Origin: Corynebacterium freiburgense
GTDB taxonomy: Bacteria > Actinomycetota > Actinomycetes > Mycobacteriales > Mycobacteriaceae
Direction of reading: 5' to 3'
DNA length: 64,000 nucleotides
Assembly (NCBI RefSeq): GCF_030408815.1
Contig: NZ_CP047355.1
Span: forward strand, 2,790,001-2,854,000
Below, piece after piece: positions 25,453-36,232 of this stretch (within the stretch, counting starts at the first letter, position 1; each line of letters starts with the position of its first letter). The position numbers and the translations under genes are program-made. The notes below the pieces were generated by a model. That model was not told the origin of the DNA, did no database searches, and saw nothing but the letters and a program-made list of their open reading frames with translations.

Positions 25453-26400
25453 TTAAGCCGGATTCACATATACGGCAAGGACTATACAAACCACCCACAG
25501 CAGGGCTAATGCCTGCAAAGTACGGTCTGAAAGTGCCAATTCATCAGGGGCACCCCCGTCACCCCGATCTATATCAGCTGCATAGCGAAGAATTGCCACG
25601 GTAAAGGGCACCATCGACACTTGGTACCAAACACCCCCGTGCATATCAAAACCCCATAATGCATAAGACATAACCACGGCTGTAGCCGACAAAGTCCAAA
25701 CAAATCGTAGATAGGGAGCTGTGTAACCCTCAAGAGACTTACGGATTTTTGCGCCGGAACGTTCAGCTAGCAGAATCTCTGCATAACGTTTTCCTGAAGC
25801 CATAAATAACGAACCGAAAGCAGCTACTAATAGGAACCATTGCGAAAGCATGATTCCAGCCGCAACACCACCAGCCATTGCGCGCAACATAAAGCCTGAG
25901 GAAACAAGCGCAATGTCGATTACTGGTTGATGTTTCCAACCAAAGCAATATCCCAATTGCAGCGCGATATAGATTCCCACCACCACGCAAAGATCTCTGC
26001 CGGAAGTGGCCAACCATGACACACCTAAGGCTCCAACAATGAGTGCAACTGCCATACAGTACGCCATAGGTACGGGTAGAACGCCCGCAGCAATAGGGCG
26101 GAAACGTTTTGTTGGATGTTCCCGATCGGCTTCTACATCGCGTGCATCATTGACAAGATAAATGGATGATGCAGCCATGCAGAACACAGCAAAGGCGATC
26201 GCGACGTCGATAAGAGTGGTCGGGTTGAGCAATGCTGAGCTGCCAGCGGCTGCCGGGGCCGCCAACACCAAAACGTTTTTCACCCACTGCTTTGGCCGCA
26301 GGGCTTTCACCATGCCATCCAAAAGATTTTTCGGAGGCTTCTTTTTCGTATGTGTGTCCAGGCCTTCGGTATGTGGTTCGGAGCCGATCGGCTGGGTCAT
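25453..26400 (-). CDS. ubiA: Decaprenyl-phosphate phosphoribosyltransferase (UbiA family)
   Basis: A 315-residue membrane prenyltransferase-fold enzyme (about nine helices) that makes decaprenylphosphoryl-5-phosphoribose, the precursor of the arabinose donor DPA. It has the first Asp-rich motif VNDARDVEADREHPTKRFRP and a second metal site in the GFDMHG region. The ATG directly follows the stop of the PAP2 gene (TAAATG). Orthologue of Rv3806c by sequence and order (glfT2, PAP2, ubiA). Confidence 0.94.
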   Translation of the reverse strand: MTQPIGSEPHTEGLDTHTKKKPPKNLLDGMVKALRPKQWVKNVLVLAAPAAAGSSALLNPTTLIDVAIAFAVFCMAASSIYLVNDARDVEADREHPTKRFRPIAAGVLPVPMAYCMAVALIVGALGVSWLATSGRDLCVVVGIYIALQLGYCFGWKHQPVIDIALVSSGFMLRAMAGGVAAGIMLSQWFLLVAAFGSLFMASGKRYAEILLAERSGAKIRKSLEGYTAPYLRFVWTLSATAVVMSYALWGFDMHGGVWYQVSMVPFTVAILRYAADIDRGDGGAPDELALSDRTLQALALLWVVCIVLAVYVNPA

Positions 26401-26904
26401 TTACTTCTGCCTTTCCTGCACCAATTTCGCGGTAAGCACACCTAAAAGCGCACCTGCTGCCACATCCGTGGGGTAGTGCACACCCAGGATCATCCGCGAA
26501 AGCATCATTAACGGCACTCCAATAAGTGGAGCGCGGCAGCCCGTCAGCTTACTAAGGCTCACCAGTGCGGCCGTAGTTGAGGTCGCATGAGAGCTTGGGA
26601 AACTGAGCTTACTGGGAGTGGAAACTCCGATGGAAATTTCGCTGTTATCCGGCCTTGGACGTCGCACAATGCGCTTCAACACCACCGACGCCGCATGGCT
26701 TACAAACGCAGCCACAGCTAAACGCAACCATGCACCACGCCGTCGCTTATCGACGACCGCGCCCACCAGGCCCATTGCAAGCCAGCCCGCCGCGTGCTCA
26801 CCAAAAAAACTCATGCCGCGAGCAATCGGAAGTGTGGCTTCTGGCACTATACGCTGCAGACATATAAGTACCCGTGCCTCATGCAAAGGGTCACCTTTGG
26901 TCAC
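26401..26904 (-). CDS. PAP2-family phosphatase, Rv3807c type
   Basis: A 167-residue membrane phosphatase with the three PAP2 motifs: KRIVRRPRP, FPSSHATST and SRMILGVHYPTD. It is proposed to dephosphorylate decaprenylphosphoryl-phosphoribose to DPR in the DPA pathway. Start chosen as GTG 26904: GGGGAAAGG lies 7 nt upstream and the GTGA overlaps the glfT2 stop, an obvious coupling; the longer frame to 26922 would place the RBS inside the gene. Confidence 0.88.
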   Translation of the reverse strand: MTKGDPLHEARVLICLQRIVPEATLPIARGMSFFGEHAAGWLAMGLVGAVVDKRRRGAWLRLAVAAFVSHAASVVLKRIVRRPRPDNSEISIGVSTPSKLSFPSSHATSTTAALVSLSKLTGCRAPLIGVPLMMLSRMILGVHYPTDVAAGALLGVLTAKLVQERQK

Positions 26905-28844
26905 TGAAATACCTTTCCCCAAGCTTCACGGCTGGTTAGTTCTTGATGCGCTGCGCGATACCGTTCCCGCATTTCATCGAAGCGCTCTTTCACCTGGCGC
27001 TGTAACTCCCGCGACTCCAAGAACAATTCCTTGGCTTTCGCACGATCACGTTGGCGATACACAACACCGCGCCCATCAGCGGTAGTAACGGTCGCGCCGT
27101 CGACACGCGAAAGACTAAACCACCGCGCCTCAATCGGTGCAAAATTCGCCTGTGGTGTCTTATGATGCGCCGGATTTTCCTTACCAAACGAATGCTTTAA
27201 CCCCTTTGCCAGCCACAATGCCTTTTTCAACGGCCCAAGCCGACCCCCAATATCCTTTGTGGGAACGCCTGGAATTCCGGTCGCTTTCGGCAATTCCGCC
27301 GCCGTAGGCAGCACCACAGCATCCGGATACTGCTTCCGAATCTCCGCAACACGCGGCAATGAAGAATCCAAAATATCGAAAAGATGCTCGGGCCCAGCAA
27401 GGAAGTCACGCATCGCCTCGTTCTGAATACGAACGGTCGAATACTCCAAACACATCAAATGCTTAATCGTCGCCTTAAGCATCGAACGAACAATCCCATC
27501 AACAGGACCGTCGTGATACATCGACGCCACAATCAAACGATTCCGCAAATGGAAATACGCCTGCCAGTCAATGGCATCATCCTTATCAGACCACGCCATA
27601 TGCCAAATAGCCACACCCGGCCAAGTAGCCGTTGGATAACCAGCCTTTGCAGCACGCAAACCATACTCAGCATCATCCCACTTAATAAACAGTGGCAATG
27701 GTTGGCCGATTTCTTCAGCTACAAGGCGCGGGATCATACACATCCACCAACCGTTGTAATCAACATCAATCCGACGGTGCAGATCCTTGGAGTTCTTATC
27801 CTTCGGCTTATCGTCTTTTTTGCCTTTATAATCCAGCGGCATCTTGGCAAAATCATGGTCATAATGCACATGTGGTGCATGGGTCCACATAAATATGGAA
27901 CGATCCACAACCTCCCCCATGGAATGCAAGTGGCTACGCTCCTGCAGATTCAGCATCTGGCCACCAACAAGCATCGGGGTTTTAGCAAAACGCGCTACCT
28001 GGAGAGCACGGAGAATGGAGTCGGGCTCGATGGCGATATCATCGTCCATATAAAGAATGTATGGAGACTCTTTCGCGCCAGCAGAACCATCCCCCAACGC
28101 CTCCCACATAATGCGAGAATAACCGCCCGAACCACCAAGATTTCCTTGGCGGAACTCGAATAGCCGTCCTTCAAAATGCTTAGCCACATCAGAATATCCC
28201 GGCTCATCGGCAGGATGTTTTGTACCCTGATCCGGCATAATCACAGCGTCAATCACAGCATCGACCTCTGGATCACTTGCCAGGGCCTCTAATGCCGCCA
28301 CAGCATCGGCGGGACGGTTAAACGTAGGAACACCAACAGTCACACGCGGCTCAAACGGACCAACCTGATCACCATTCGGCAACGTCTGTGCCTCCGGAGT
28401 GACCGGAGCAAACCAACCAGCCTTTGTAATAGTGGTATCCGTTTCAGCAGTGATATCAAACCAATACCAACCGCCATCCTCAAAAGGATCTAATGAAAGC
28501 TCAAACTCAATGGCATTATCTTCAACAAGACCACCTTGCACCCCAATACGCGCACCATCGATTTTCGAACGATACACATCCACACGAGCCGCACCTTCGA
28601 CCTCGACACGCAAAATAACCGCATTCAACTGCGACCACCGCCGCCAATAACTCGCCGGAAACGCATTAAAATACGTTTGAAAACTCACTTCACAGCCACT
28701 AGGAATAGTTACACTCGTGCGATCAACCCAACGAGCACGAGCATTATTGCGATCCGCCTCAATCAAGTACAGCATCCGCACATCATGTGGTTCACCACGC
28801 TTAGGCAGCAACACACGCTGCAGCTGCTCGATCGCCTTACTCAT
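26901..28844 (-). CDS. glfT2: Galactofuranosyltransferase GlfT2
   Basis: A 647-residue bifunctional beta-1,5/1,6 galactofuranosyltransferase that polymerises the galactan of arabinogalactan from UDP-Galf. An N-terminal beta-sandwich (about residues 1-150) precedes a GT-A domain (TVGVPTFNRPADAV, metal-binding YILYMDDDIAIEP, catalytic IKWDDAEYGLRAAK, WHMAWSDKDD) and a helical C-terminal domain. Same size as the mycobacterial enzyme. First gene of the glfT2-PAP2-ubiA transcript; the leader is AT-rich with GAAAGG about 13 nt before the ATG. Confidence 0.95.
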   Translation of the reverse strand: MSKAIEQLQRVLLPKRGEPHDVRMLYLIEADRNNARARWVDRTSVTIPSGCEVSFQTYFNAFPASYWRRWSQLNAVILRVEVEGAARVDVYRSKIDGARIGVQGGLVEDNAIEFELSLDPFEDGGWYWFDITAETDTTITKAGWFAPVTPEAQTLPNGDQVGPFEPRVTVGVPTFNRPADAVAALEALASDPEVDAVIDAVIMPDQGTKHPADEPGYSDVAKHFEGRLFEFRQGNLGGSGGYSRIMWEALGDGSAGAKESPYILYMDDDIAIEPDSILRALQVARFAKTPMLVGGQMLNLQERSHLHSMGEVVDRSIFMWTHAPHVHYDHDFAKMPLDYKGKKDDKPKDKNSKDLHRRIDVDYNGWWMCMIPRLVAEEIGQPLPLFIKWDDAEYGLRAAKAGYPTATWPGVAIWHMAWSDKDDAIDWQAYFHLRNRLIVASMYHDGPVDGIVRSMLKATIKHLMCLEYSTVRIQNEAMRDFLAGPEHLFDILDSSLPRVAEIRKQYPDAVVLPTAAELPKATGIPGVPTKDIGGRLGPLKKALWLAKGLKHSFGKENPAHHKTPQANFAPIEARWFSLSRVDGATVTTADGRGVVYRQRDRAKAKELFLESRELQRQVKERFDEMRERYRAAHQELTSREAWGKVFQ

Positions 28845-29414
28845 CCTAAATCAGCCTTTCTGTTAAGTTACCCATTCAGCGTAGCCGCCATAAAGCTATA
28901 AAGTACTTAAGCCACCCAGGAAAGTGGGGCTGGAACAATCAACACCCCACCGAAAACCTAATGATTCGCCAAAAAGCCGGTTACAAAAATATTCCCGTAG
29001 CCTCTGCAACCCTTATAACTTCCAAAATGATGACACAACACAAACCCTACAACGTTCCTGTGCTACGCAGCCTAGCTGTGGTGAAGCTTTCACCCGGATA
29101 AATCAGGAGATCACAACCACTTATCCAATCACGCCCTAAAGCCAACGCACGGAATATAAGTTTAGCTACTAGGTGATTCCGAAAACCTAAGTCAACTTTA
29201 GGCAGGTGATACAAAAAGGGCTACTTTTTTTAAAAGTCCTCCATTTTGTATCATTTGGGTTCCGAAAACCCCAGGTCAAAAATTGCTGGTTGATACAAAA
29301 GGGGCAACTTTTGGAAAAAGTTGCCCCTTTTTGTATCACATGAGACTCAGCTCATACCTCGCTAATTGTGTAAGACCTGCACAAAGCGCGGCGTCGAGAA
29401 ACTTCGTAGGTGAC
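28845..29414. other. glfT2-glf intergenic region with dyad array A
   Basis: 570 bp without a convincing gene. 28845-29160 shows only AT-rich, low-complexity-looking DNA; 29180-29338 holds a two-unit dyad array. An open frame 28924-29139 has no RBS and gene-unlike composition. Confidence 0.6.
29207..29338. repeat. Dyad array A (two TGATACAAAA-type units)
   Basis: Unit A1 (29207-29253, 47 bp) and unit A2 (29291-29338, 48 bp) each start TGATACAAAA and end TTTTGTATCA. A2 is a near-perfect hairpin (GGGGCAACTTTT against AAAAGTTGCCCC); A1 is degenerate inside. The 37-bp spacer holds AAAACCCCAGGTCA at 29265-29278, exactly 11 bp after A1 and 12 bp before A2. A degenerate copy of the core (AAAACCTAAGTCAA) sits upstream of A1. 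Confidence 0.85.
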
Positions 29415-30644
<1,230 letters not shown>

Positions 30645-30732
30645 TCACTTTTGCAACACCTGTACCACTGATAGCATTAGCCACTAAAGTTTAATAACGT
30701 AACATTGTTTCAATCTCAGGGAGTGTCTCCAC

Positions 30733-32586
30733 ATGCTGCAACGCCGCCGCTTATTAGCGGTCTCCCACCGACCAGCCCTTGCTGCGATCCTTGCAGTTAC
30801 CCTGCTTGTATCCGTAGTGCTCAGCGTCGGTGGCATCCAAAAAACTCAAGATGCTGGCCAAAGCCCAATTTCAGCCGATATCAACACAACAAGTTTCGAC
30901 GGTGGAGATAATGTCGTCGTCGAAGATTCGGCAATCATTGCGCAAGGCGAAACCGCTGGACCACGCAGTGTCAAAGAATTCTCCCGTGAAGAACCATTTT
31001 CTATTTTTGCCCTCTCTTGGCAAGGCGATCGAAACCTCGCCGCGTTTTTCCGCGCCCAAAAAGATGATGGATCATGGGGACCGTGGTACGATGCCGAACC
31101 ACTCAATGAAAACATAGGCGCAAATACCGGTACTGAACCGATCTACCTGGAAGCCACAAAGAAAGTACAGGTAGCAGTACATAATGTCGGAGATCCTGCC
31201 GGCATCGAGGCAGTGTTTATCGACGGCAAAGCCGATGAAGGCGGTATCGCACTAACTGCCGAAAGTGATGGGATGCCAAATGTTGTGACCCGTGCTGGAT
31301 GGCGCGCTGATGAGTCCATTCGCTGCGGCTCACCCACATACGATAGTGAAACAAATGCGATTACCATTCATCACACCGCAGGTTCGAACAATTACACGCA
31401 AGCGGAAGCAGCTGGCATTGTTCGTGGCATTTACCAGTATCATGCTCAACAATTAGGTTGGTGCGATATTGGCTACCACTCGCTGGTGGATAAGTACGGG
31501 ACTATTTACGAAGGTCGATTTGGAGGCCTAAGTAAACCCGTTCAAGGTGCTCATGCAGGTGGATTCAATGAGAACACTTGGGCGATCTCAATGTTGGGCA
31601 ACTATGAGGAAGTGGAACCCACTGGAGCCATGATCAATGCCGTAGGCGAAATGGCCGGATGGCGAGCAAAAGTAGGCGACTTTGATCCGACTGGACAAGA
31701 TCTTCACTATTCCGAAGGGACCAGCTTCTCCAAATACCCGTACGGCCAATCCGTAACCCTTCCGAATATTTTTGCGCACCGCGACGTCGGTAATACTGCG
31801 TGCCCTGGCTCTTTCGCATACGCAAAAATGGATACTATTCGCGACATTGCCAAGCGCAAGTACGATTCCATTGGAAACGTAAGTGGTGATGCCTTAACCA
31901 CCGAAGCAACCACCCACGCAAACGCGCCCAAGGACACAAAAGACACAACTGCAACGCAAACCACAACTACAGCTGCCACTACATCAAAAACTGCAGCAGC
32001 TGAACCCGCTGCGGAAGCCGCCTCTGCAGCTCCTTCAGCCGCGCCACTCGCCAACGTATTGAAATCGCAAAATACCGCGAATGCTTTAGGCACACTCCTG
32101 GCTGCCGGTGTTGGTTTGTTGGCTGCTGAAGGACGTTTGCCTAGCGACGTCACTAAAATGGGGAACATCGATATCATTCAGGGGCTGCAACTCAAGGACA
32201 TACCTGCCACCGTGCAAACACTTATTAACCTTGCTGGCGATGATAAATTCGCGGCTACCTGGAGAAAAGTAACAGACGCTGTCGGGCCGATACTGGGACA
32301 GCCGCGTGGAGGCGTACACACAGCAACCCCCGTTGGCGAACGTAATTCCGCAGTTGAGTATGTGCCCTTTGAGAACGGTATGATCGTCTCTTCACCCGAG
32401 GCTGGTACGCACGCAGTTTGGGGCAAAATCGGCGATGCCTGGGCCGCGCAAGGATTTGATTCTGGGCATCTAGGTTTACCGATCAGTGAAGAATATTTAG
32501 CCGGAGATCTTATTCGAGTGGATTTTCAAGGCGGCTATATCACCTTCAATCCAGTCGATGGGAATGTGGAAATACACGCTGCATAA
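30733..32586 (+). CDS. Secreted PGRP/amidase_2 peptidoglycan amidase with LGFP motif
   Basis: A 617-residue exported protein: signal segment PALAAILAVTLLVSVVLSV, an N-terminal beta-rich domain (about 60-170), a PGRP-type N-acetylmuramoyl-L-alanine amidase domain (about 175-370) with zinc ligands in AITIHHTAGS and NIFAHRDVGNTACPG, a Thr/Ala-rich linker (about 380-440), and an LGFP repeat near the C-terminus (GHLGLPISEEY). It should cleave the stem peptide from muramic acid at the cell wall, with the LGFP tail binding the envelope. Rv3811-like in type and position. AGGGAG lies ahead of the ATG; TAACAT near 30700 is a plausible -10. Confidence 0.88.
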   Translation: MLQRRRLLAVSHRPALAAILAVTLLVSVVLSVGGIQKTQDAGQSPISADINTTSFDGGDNVVVEDSAIIAQGETAGPRSVKEFSREEPFSIFALSWQGDRNLAAFFRAQKDDGSWGPWYDAEPLNENIGANTGTEPIYLEATKKVQVAVHNVGDPAGIEAVFIDGKADEGGIALTAESDGMPNVVTRAGWRADESIRCGSPTYDSETNAITIHHTAGSNNYTQAEAAGIVRGIYQYHAQQLGWCDIGYHSLVDKYGTIYEGRFGGLSKPVQGAHAGGFNENTWAISMLGNYEEVEPTGAMINAVGEMAGWRAKVGDFDPTGQDLHYSEGTSFSKYPYGQSVTLPNIFAHRDVGNTACPGSFAYAKMDTIRDIAKRKYDSIGNVSGDALTTEATTHANAPKDTKDTTATQTTTTAATTSKTAAAEPAAEAASAAPSAAPLANVLKSQNTANALGTLLAAGVGLLAAEGRLPSDVTKMGNIDIIQGLQLKDIPATVQTLINLAGDDKFAATWRKVTDAVGPILGQPRGGVHTATPVGERNSAVEYVPFENGMIVSSPEAGTHAVWGKIGDAWAAQGFDSGHLGLPISEEYLAGDLIRVDFQGGYITFNPVDGNVEIHAA

Positions 32587-32599
32587 AGTGCTTTCGGAA

Positions 32600-32863
32600 T
32601 TACAGTTCCGTAACAATCATAAAGATCATCAACCAAATCGAAGACAGCATTAATGCGTTAGAAAATATCGGACGTGCCCCAGTTACTTTATCAATGTGAT
32701 GGAGCAGAAAAAAAGTTATTGCCTGGAATAACGCAATAACCAAAAACTGCCAAAACCAGCTTTCATTCTCGGATTCGTAGACGGTTATCGTCAGCTGGAT
32801 AGAAGCCACCATAACCAACCCCACCATTACCCAGCCGAGGATACGTAAAAAACTATTGGTCAC
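32600..32863 (-). CDS. Small three-helix membrane protein
   Basis: An 87-residue hydrophobic protein with three predicted helices (ILGWVMVGLVMVASIQLTI, WQFLVIALFQAITFFLL, ALMLSSIWLMIFMIV). I do not recognise a family. It converges on the amidase gene (13 bp between stops) and lies just downstream of the HAD gene on the same strand. Confidence 0.6.
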   Translation of the reverse strand: MTNSFLRILGWVMVGLVMVASIQLTITVYESENESWFWQFLVIALFQAITFFLLHHIDKVTGARPIFSNALMLSSIWLMIFMIVTEL

Positions 32864-32922
32864 ATCCTTTAGCGTAATAGTTGGGGCACACCAAAACTAG
32901 ACCCAAAGTAGCACTACTTATA

Positions 32923-33750
32923 TCAAAACCAGCGTTCTAATACATCGGCGATACCCGCATTATTATTCGAACCGCAGATTTCATTGGCAACCGCTTTTAA
33001 ATCAGGGTGGGCATTTTCCATGGCAACACCATGTCCCGCCCACTTCACCATTTCAATATCATTTGGCATATCCCCAAAGCACAGCACTTCACACGCCGAA
33101 ACACCAATATATTTAGCCAGCTCAGCCACACCAGTTGCCTTATTAATCCCGGGGGCCGAGACCTCCAACAACCCTTCGTTCATTGAGTAAGTAATATGAG
33201 CCATGCTCTCTGGAACAAGTGGTTTAATCAACGCGTAAAGCTGGGCGGCGGTTAAGGCATCATTGCGTAGTAGAAGTTTTACGGCAGGTTGGCTTACTAC
33301 TTCAACTTCCGAAGCGTGACCATATTCATCAGCATCCCAGGCATGAGCATATGAGGGAGCAACAATAAAAAGCTCATGCTCCGGAGCAAAAGCAGATTCG
33401 CCGCTTCGTTCGACCGCAATACCAACATCGGTGACTAAGCGCGCGGCGTCGATAATCCGCCGCATAATATGTGGCTGCAAAACATGTTGTTGGAGAATTT
33501 GGTCGCGCGCGGCGTCGTAAATTACCGCACCATTTGAACAAACGCACACTGGCCGCACAGTGAGTTGGTCCAGCACCGGCTTCATCCAGCGGGCGGGGCG
33601 CCCGGTAGCCAACGCCATGACGGTGCCGGCGCGAATCATACGGTTTACAGCAGACCGAACGCGCCGTGGGATACGCTCATTATCGTCGATGAGCGTGCCA
33701 TCAATATCGCTCGCCACCAGCAATGGAACCGTACACTCAGAAGAACCCAA
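32923..33750 (-). CDS. HAD-IIB (Cof-type) sugar/nucleotide phosphatase
   Basis: A 275-residue HAD phosphatase with motif I VASDIDGTLIDDNERIP (nucleophile Asp), motif II MALATGRPARW, motif III Lys region and motif IV CFGDMPNDIEMV. The cap between motifs II and III is of the C2 type. The substrate is unknown. Start assigned to TTG 33750: AAGGAGGA lies five bases upstream. The GTG at 33774 has no RBS and would place that Shine-Dalgarno inside the gene. Follows serS closely on the same strand. Confidence 0.85.
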   Translation of the reverse strand: MGSSECTVPLLVASDIDGTLIDDNERIPRRVRSAVNRMIRAGTVMALATGRPARWMKPVLDQLTVRPVCVCSNGAVIYDAARDQILQQHVLQPHIMRRIIDAARLVTDVGIAVERSGESAFAPEHELFIVAPSYAHAWDADEYGHASEVEVVSQPAVKLLLRNDALTAAQLYALIKPLVPESMAHITYSMNEGLLEVSAPGINKATGVAELAKYIGVSACEVLCFGDMPNDIEMVKWAGHGVAMENAHPDLKAVANEICGSNNNAGIADVLERWF

Positions 33751-33806
33751 GACTCCTCCTTCACCAAACACCACACCTAAATCCCGGCGGGGTGTTTGGG
33801 CGGTTA

Positions 33807-35075
33807 CTAGCTGATTGGCTCCAGGATTTCCCGACCAATAAACGGACGCAACGCTTCAGGCACCACAACAGAACCATCAGCTTGCTGGTTGTTTTCCAGA
33901 ATCGCGACCAACCAGCGTGTGGTGGCCAGGGTACCGTTCAGCGTCGCACACACCTGCGGACGCCCCTGCTCATCGCGGTACCGCACTTGCAGACGCCGCG
34001 CCTGGAACGTCGTACAATTCGAGGTTGAGGTGAGTTCTCGGTAGGTGTTTTGGGTAGGCACCCAAGCCTCGGTGTCGAACTTACGTGCAGCTGAGGAGCC
34101 AAGATCGCCGCCCGCGACGTCGATAATCCGATATGGCACGCCTACGGCAGCCAACATATCCCGTTCCATATTTAGCAAACGCTGATGCTCAGCGGCGGCC
34201 TCTTCCGGCTTACACCACGTAAACATTTCCACCTTGTCAAACTGATGAACACGCAGGATACCGCGAGTATCCTTACCATACGAACCCGCTTCACGCCGGA
34301 AACATGAAGACCACCCTGCATACCGCTTTGGCCCAGCAGAAAGGTCAATAATTTCGCCTTGATGGTAGCCAGCCAAGGCCACCTCAGAAGTACCCACAAG
34401 ATACAAATCATCTTCTGGGAGGTAATACACTTCATCCGAATGTGCGCCAAGGAATCCAGTGCCGGCCATAACCTCTGGACGAACCAATACCGGCGGAATC
34501 ATAAGCTGAAAGCCATGCGCCACCGCACGTTGAGCAGCCAAACTCAACATAGCGAGCTGCAGCATCGCACCATACCCAGTAAGAAAATAGAAACGCGCAC
34601 CGCTTACTTTCGCGCCACGTTCCATATCAATAAGCCCAAGATTTTCACCAAGTTCTAGGTGGTCCTTTGGCTCAAATCCTTCCGCAGCAAAATCCCGTGG
34701 TTTGCCCACGTGTTCAAGCACAATGTAATCGTCTTCTCCTCCCGCAGGGGCGCCTTCCACCACATTGCTTAATAACATCTGAAGGCGGTGAACTTCCTCC
34801 TCCGCCGCCTTCTGCGCCAGGTCTGCCTCCTTTACCTTCGCTTTAAGCTCGTTTGAACCGGCAAGTAAAGTAGGACGCTCCTCAGGCGTAGCTTGACCTA
34901 TTTTCTTCCCAAACGCCTTTTGCTCTGCCCGTAAGGAATCCGCCGTACTAATTGATTCACGCCGAGTTTCATCGGCCGCAATTAATTGGTCTACCAGCTC
35001 GGGGTCCTCACCACGGGTTACCTGGGAAGCACGGACAACATCAGGGTTTTCTCGGAGAAATCTAAGATCAATCAC
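33807..35075 (-). CDS. serS: Seryl-tRNA synthetase
   Basis: A 422-residue class II synthetase: an N-terminal coiled-coil arm (about residues 25-105, Glu/Ala/Lys rich) that grips the tRNA variable arm, then the catalytic core with motif 2 ([19 protein letters not shown]) and motif 3 ([18 protein letters not shown]). Start GTG 35075 gives the canonical [14 protein letters not shown]; a minus-strand TAGGCT lies 7 nt upstream, implying leaderless transcription, whereas GTG 35081 would add two residues with no support. Confidence 0.97.
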   Translation of the reverse strand: MIDLRFLRENPDVVRASQVTRGEDPELVDQLIAADETRRESISTADSLRAEQKAFGKKIGQATPEERPTLLAGSNELKAKVKEADLAQKAAEEEVHRLQMLLSNVVEGAPAGGEDDYIVLEHVGKPRDFAAEGFEPKDHLELGENLGLIDMERGAKVSGARFYFLTGYGAMLQLAMLSLAAQRAVAHGFQLMIPPVLVRPEVMAGTGFLGAHSDEVYYLPEDDLYLVGTSEVALAGYHQGEIIDLSAGPKRYAGWSSCFRREAGSYGKDTRGILRVHQFDKVEMFTWCKPEEAAAEHQRLLNMERDMLAAVGVPYRIIDVAGGDLGSSAARKFDTEAWVPTQNTYRELTSTSNCTTFQARRLQVRYRDEQGRPQVCATLNGTLATTRWLVAILENNQQADGSVVVPEALRPFIGREILEPIS

Positions 35076-35082
35076 GCTCACC

Positions 35083-35088
35083 AGCCTA
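35083..35088 (-). promoter_or_regulatory. -10 box of serS (leaderless)
   Basis: Minus-strand TAGGCT lies 7 nt before GTG 35075. Confidence 0.45.
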
Positions 35089-35378
35089 CCTTGCCATTGT
35101 GGCGCCCCAAGGAATTGCTATTGGGAAATACAGTAGGCCTCGTCGGCGGACCTTAAAGATTAAGCGCTCACAAAAATCTTTCGTATTTGCACCCGAGGTA
35201 CCACGGCCTGCTGAGCCTAATCATCCCCCGCCCCATACATAACCGGTCTTGCCTTCTATGGTTATAGCCTTACCTTATGTGCGGAATCTGCGTTGTACCT
35301 AACCATCGCTTATTTTTCGGAAACATACCAGCTGGCACCAAGCACCCACCAGCGTGGGGTTTTTACCACATTTAACCT

Positions 35379-35404
35379 CCTGGTTATCACCAGGCAGGTA
35401 ATCT
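35379..35404 (+). promoter_or_regulatory. gntR promoter with overlapping dyad operator
   Basis: CCTGGTTATCACCAGG (35379-35394, perfect 6-bp arms around TATC) sits just upstream of a TAATCT -10 (35399-35404) that lies 6 nt before the gntR ATG. A regulator bound there would block its own promoter, so autoregulation by the GntR protein is likely. Confidence 0.6.
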
Positions 35405-35410
35405 GGTCGT

Positions 35411-36223
35411 ATGGCCGAGAAACCCGTGGCAAGGCCGTTAACCGACGGTTCGAAGCCAAAGCATGCACAGTTGAGAGAAATCCTGGAAGAAATCTGCACA
35501 ACCCAGCTTTCACCTGGCGATATGCTGCCTGGAGAACGGGTGCTAGAAGAAACCTATGGCGTGAGTCGGATTACCGTACGCCGCGCTATTGGGGATCTTG
35601 TTGCGGCAGGAACATTAAAACGTGCCCGCGGCAAAGGGACATTTGTAGCTCCTAGCCCACTTGTTTCAAGGCTGAATTTGGCTTCGTTTTCTTCGGAGAT
35701 GTCGGCTCAACACTTGCAGGCTTCCAGTAAGATTTTACAAGCTGGTAGAGGGCCTGCACCTGCCGATATCCAAGGGTTTTTTGGTTCTCAATCTGCGCAT
35801 ACACATTTGCGTAGATTACGTCTTGGGGATGGTCGACCTTACGCCATCGATGATGGTTGGTATAACAGCAGATTCGCCCCCGATCTGCTGGAAAATGATG
35901 TTTATAACTCTGTCTATTCAATTTTGGATAATGTCTACCAGGTGCCCATCACCGATGCGGAACAAACAGCAACAGCGGTCAATGCTTCAGACGACATTGC
36001 AGAGCTTTTGGAAGTTGAGCCGGGAACCGCATTATTAAGAATTGTTCGTCAATCGTTTTCGGGTGAGCGGCCTGTTGAATGGTGCTGTTCCTTATATAGA
36101 ACTGATCGGTACGCACTGAAAACACATGTGTCGCGCACAAGGGATCATATTGGTTCGCAAAGTAGGAATTCTAGGCGTGTTGGTGAAGGCTCTACTACCG
36201 ACTCGGCAACAAGTGGTGCATGA
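35411..36223 (+). CDS. GntR/HutC-family transcriptional regulator
   Basis: A 270-residue regulator: winged HTH (about residues 15-85) with LPGERVLEETYGVSRITVRRAIGDLVAAG and RGKGTFVAP, then a UTRA effector domain (about 90-245) ending in a HutC-like EWCCSLYRTDRYAL strand. The C-terminal 25 residues are low complexity. UTRA domains bind small sugars or amino-acid derivatives; the ligand is unknown. Leaderless start with a dyad operator over the promoter. The immediate downstream gene is an envelope protein, so the regulon may lie elsewhere. Confidence 0.88.
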   Translation: MAEKPVARPLTDGSKPKHAQLREILEEICTTQLSPGDMLPGERVLEETYGVSRITVRRAIGDLVAAGTLKRARGKGTFVAPSPLVSRLNLASFSSEMSAQHLQASSKILQAGRGPAPADIQGFFGSQSAHTHLRRLRLGDGRPYAIDDGWYNSRFAPDLLENDVYNSVYSILDNVYQVPITDAEQTATAVNASDDIAELLEVEPGTALLRIVRQSFSGERPVEWCCSLYRTDRYALKTHVSRTRDHIGSQSRNSRRVGEGSTTDSATSGA

Positions 36224-36232
36224 TGGAACACG

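Larger units (their letters stand above)
35076..35410. other. serS-gntR divergent region
   Basis: About 335 bp containing the leaderless serS promoter, a possible 32-codon ORF (35278-35376) starting MCGIC, and the gntR promoter with a dyad operator. A TATAGCC-like -10 near 35264 could serve the short ORF. Confidence 0.5.

Noticed and set aside
28924..29139. 71-codon frame upstream of glfT2
   Set aside because: No RBS, odd composition, no resemblance to a family; left as non-coding.
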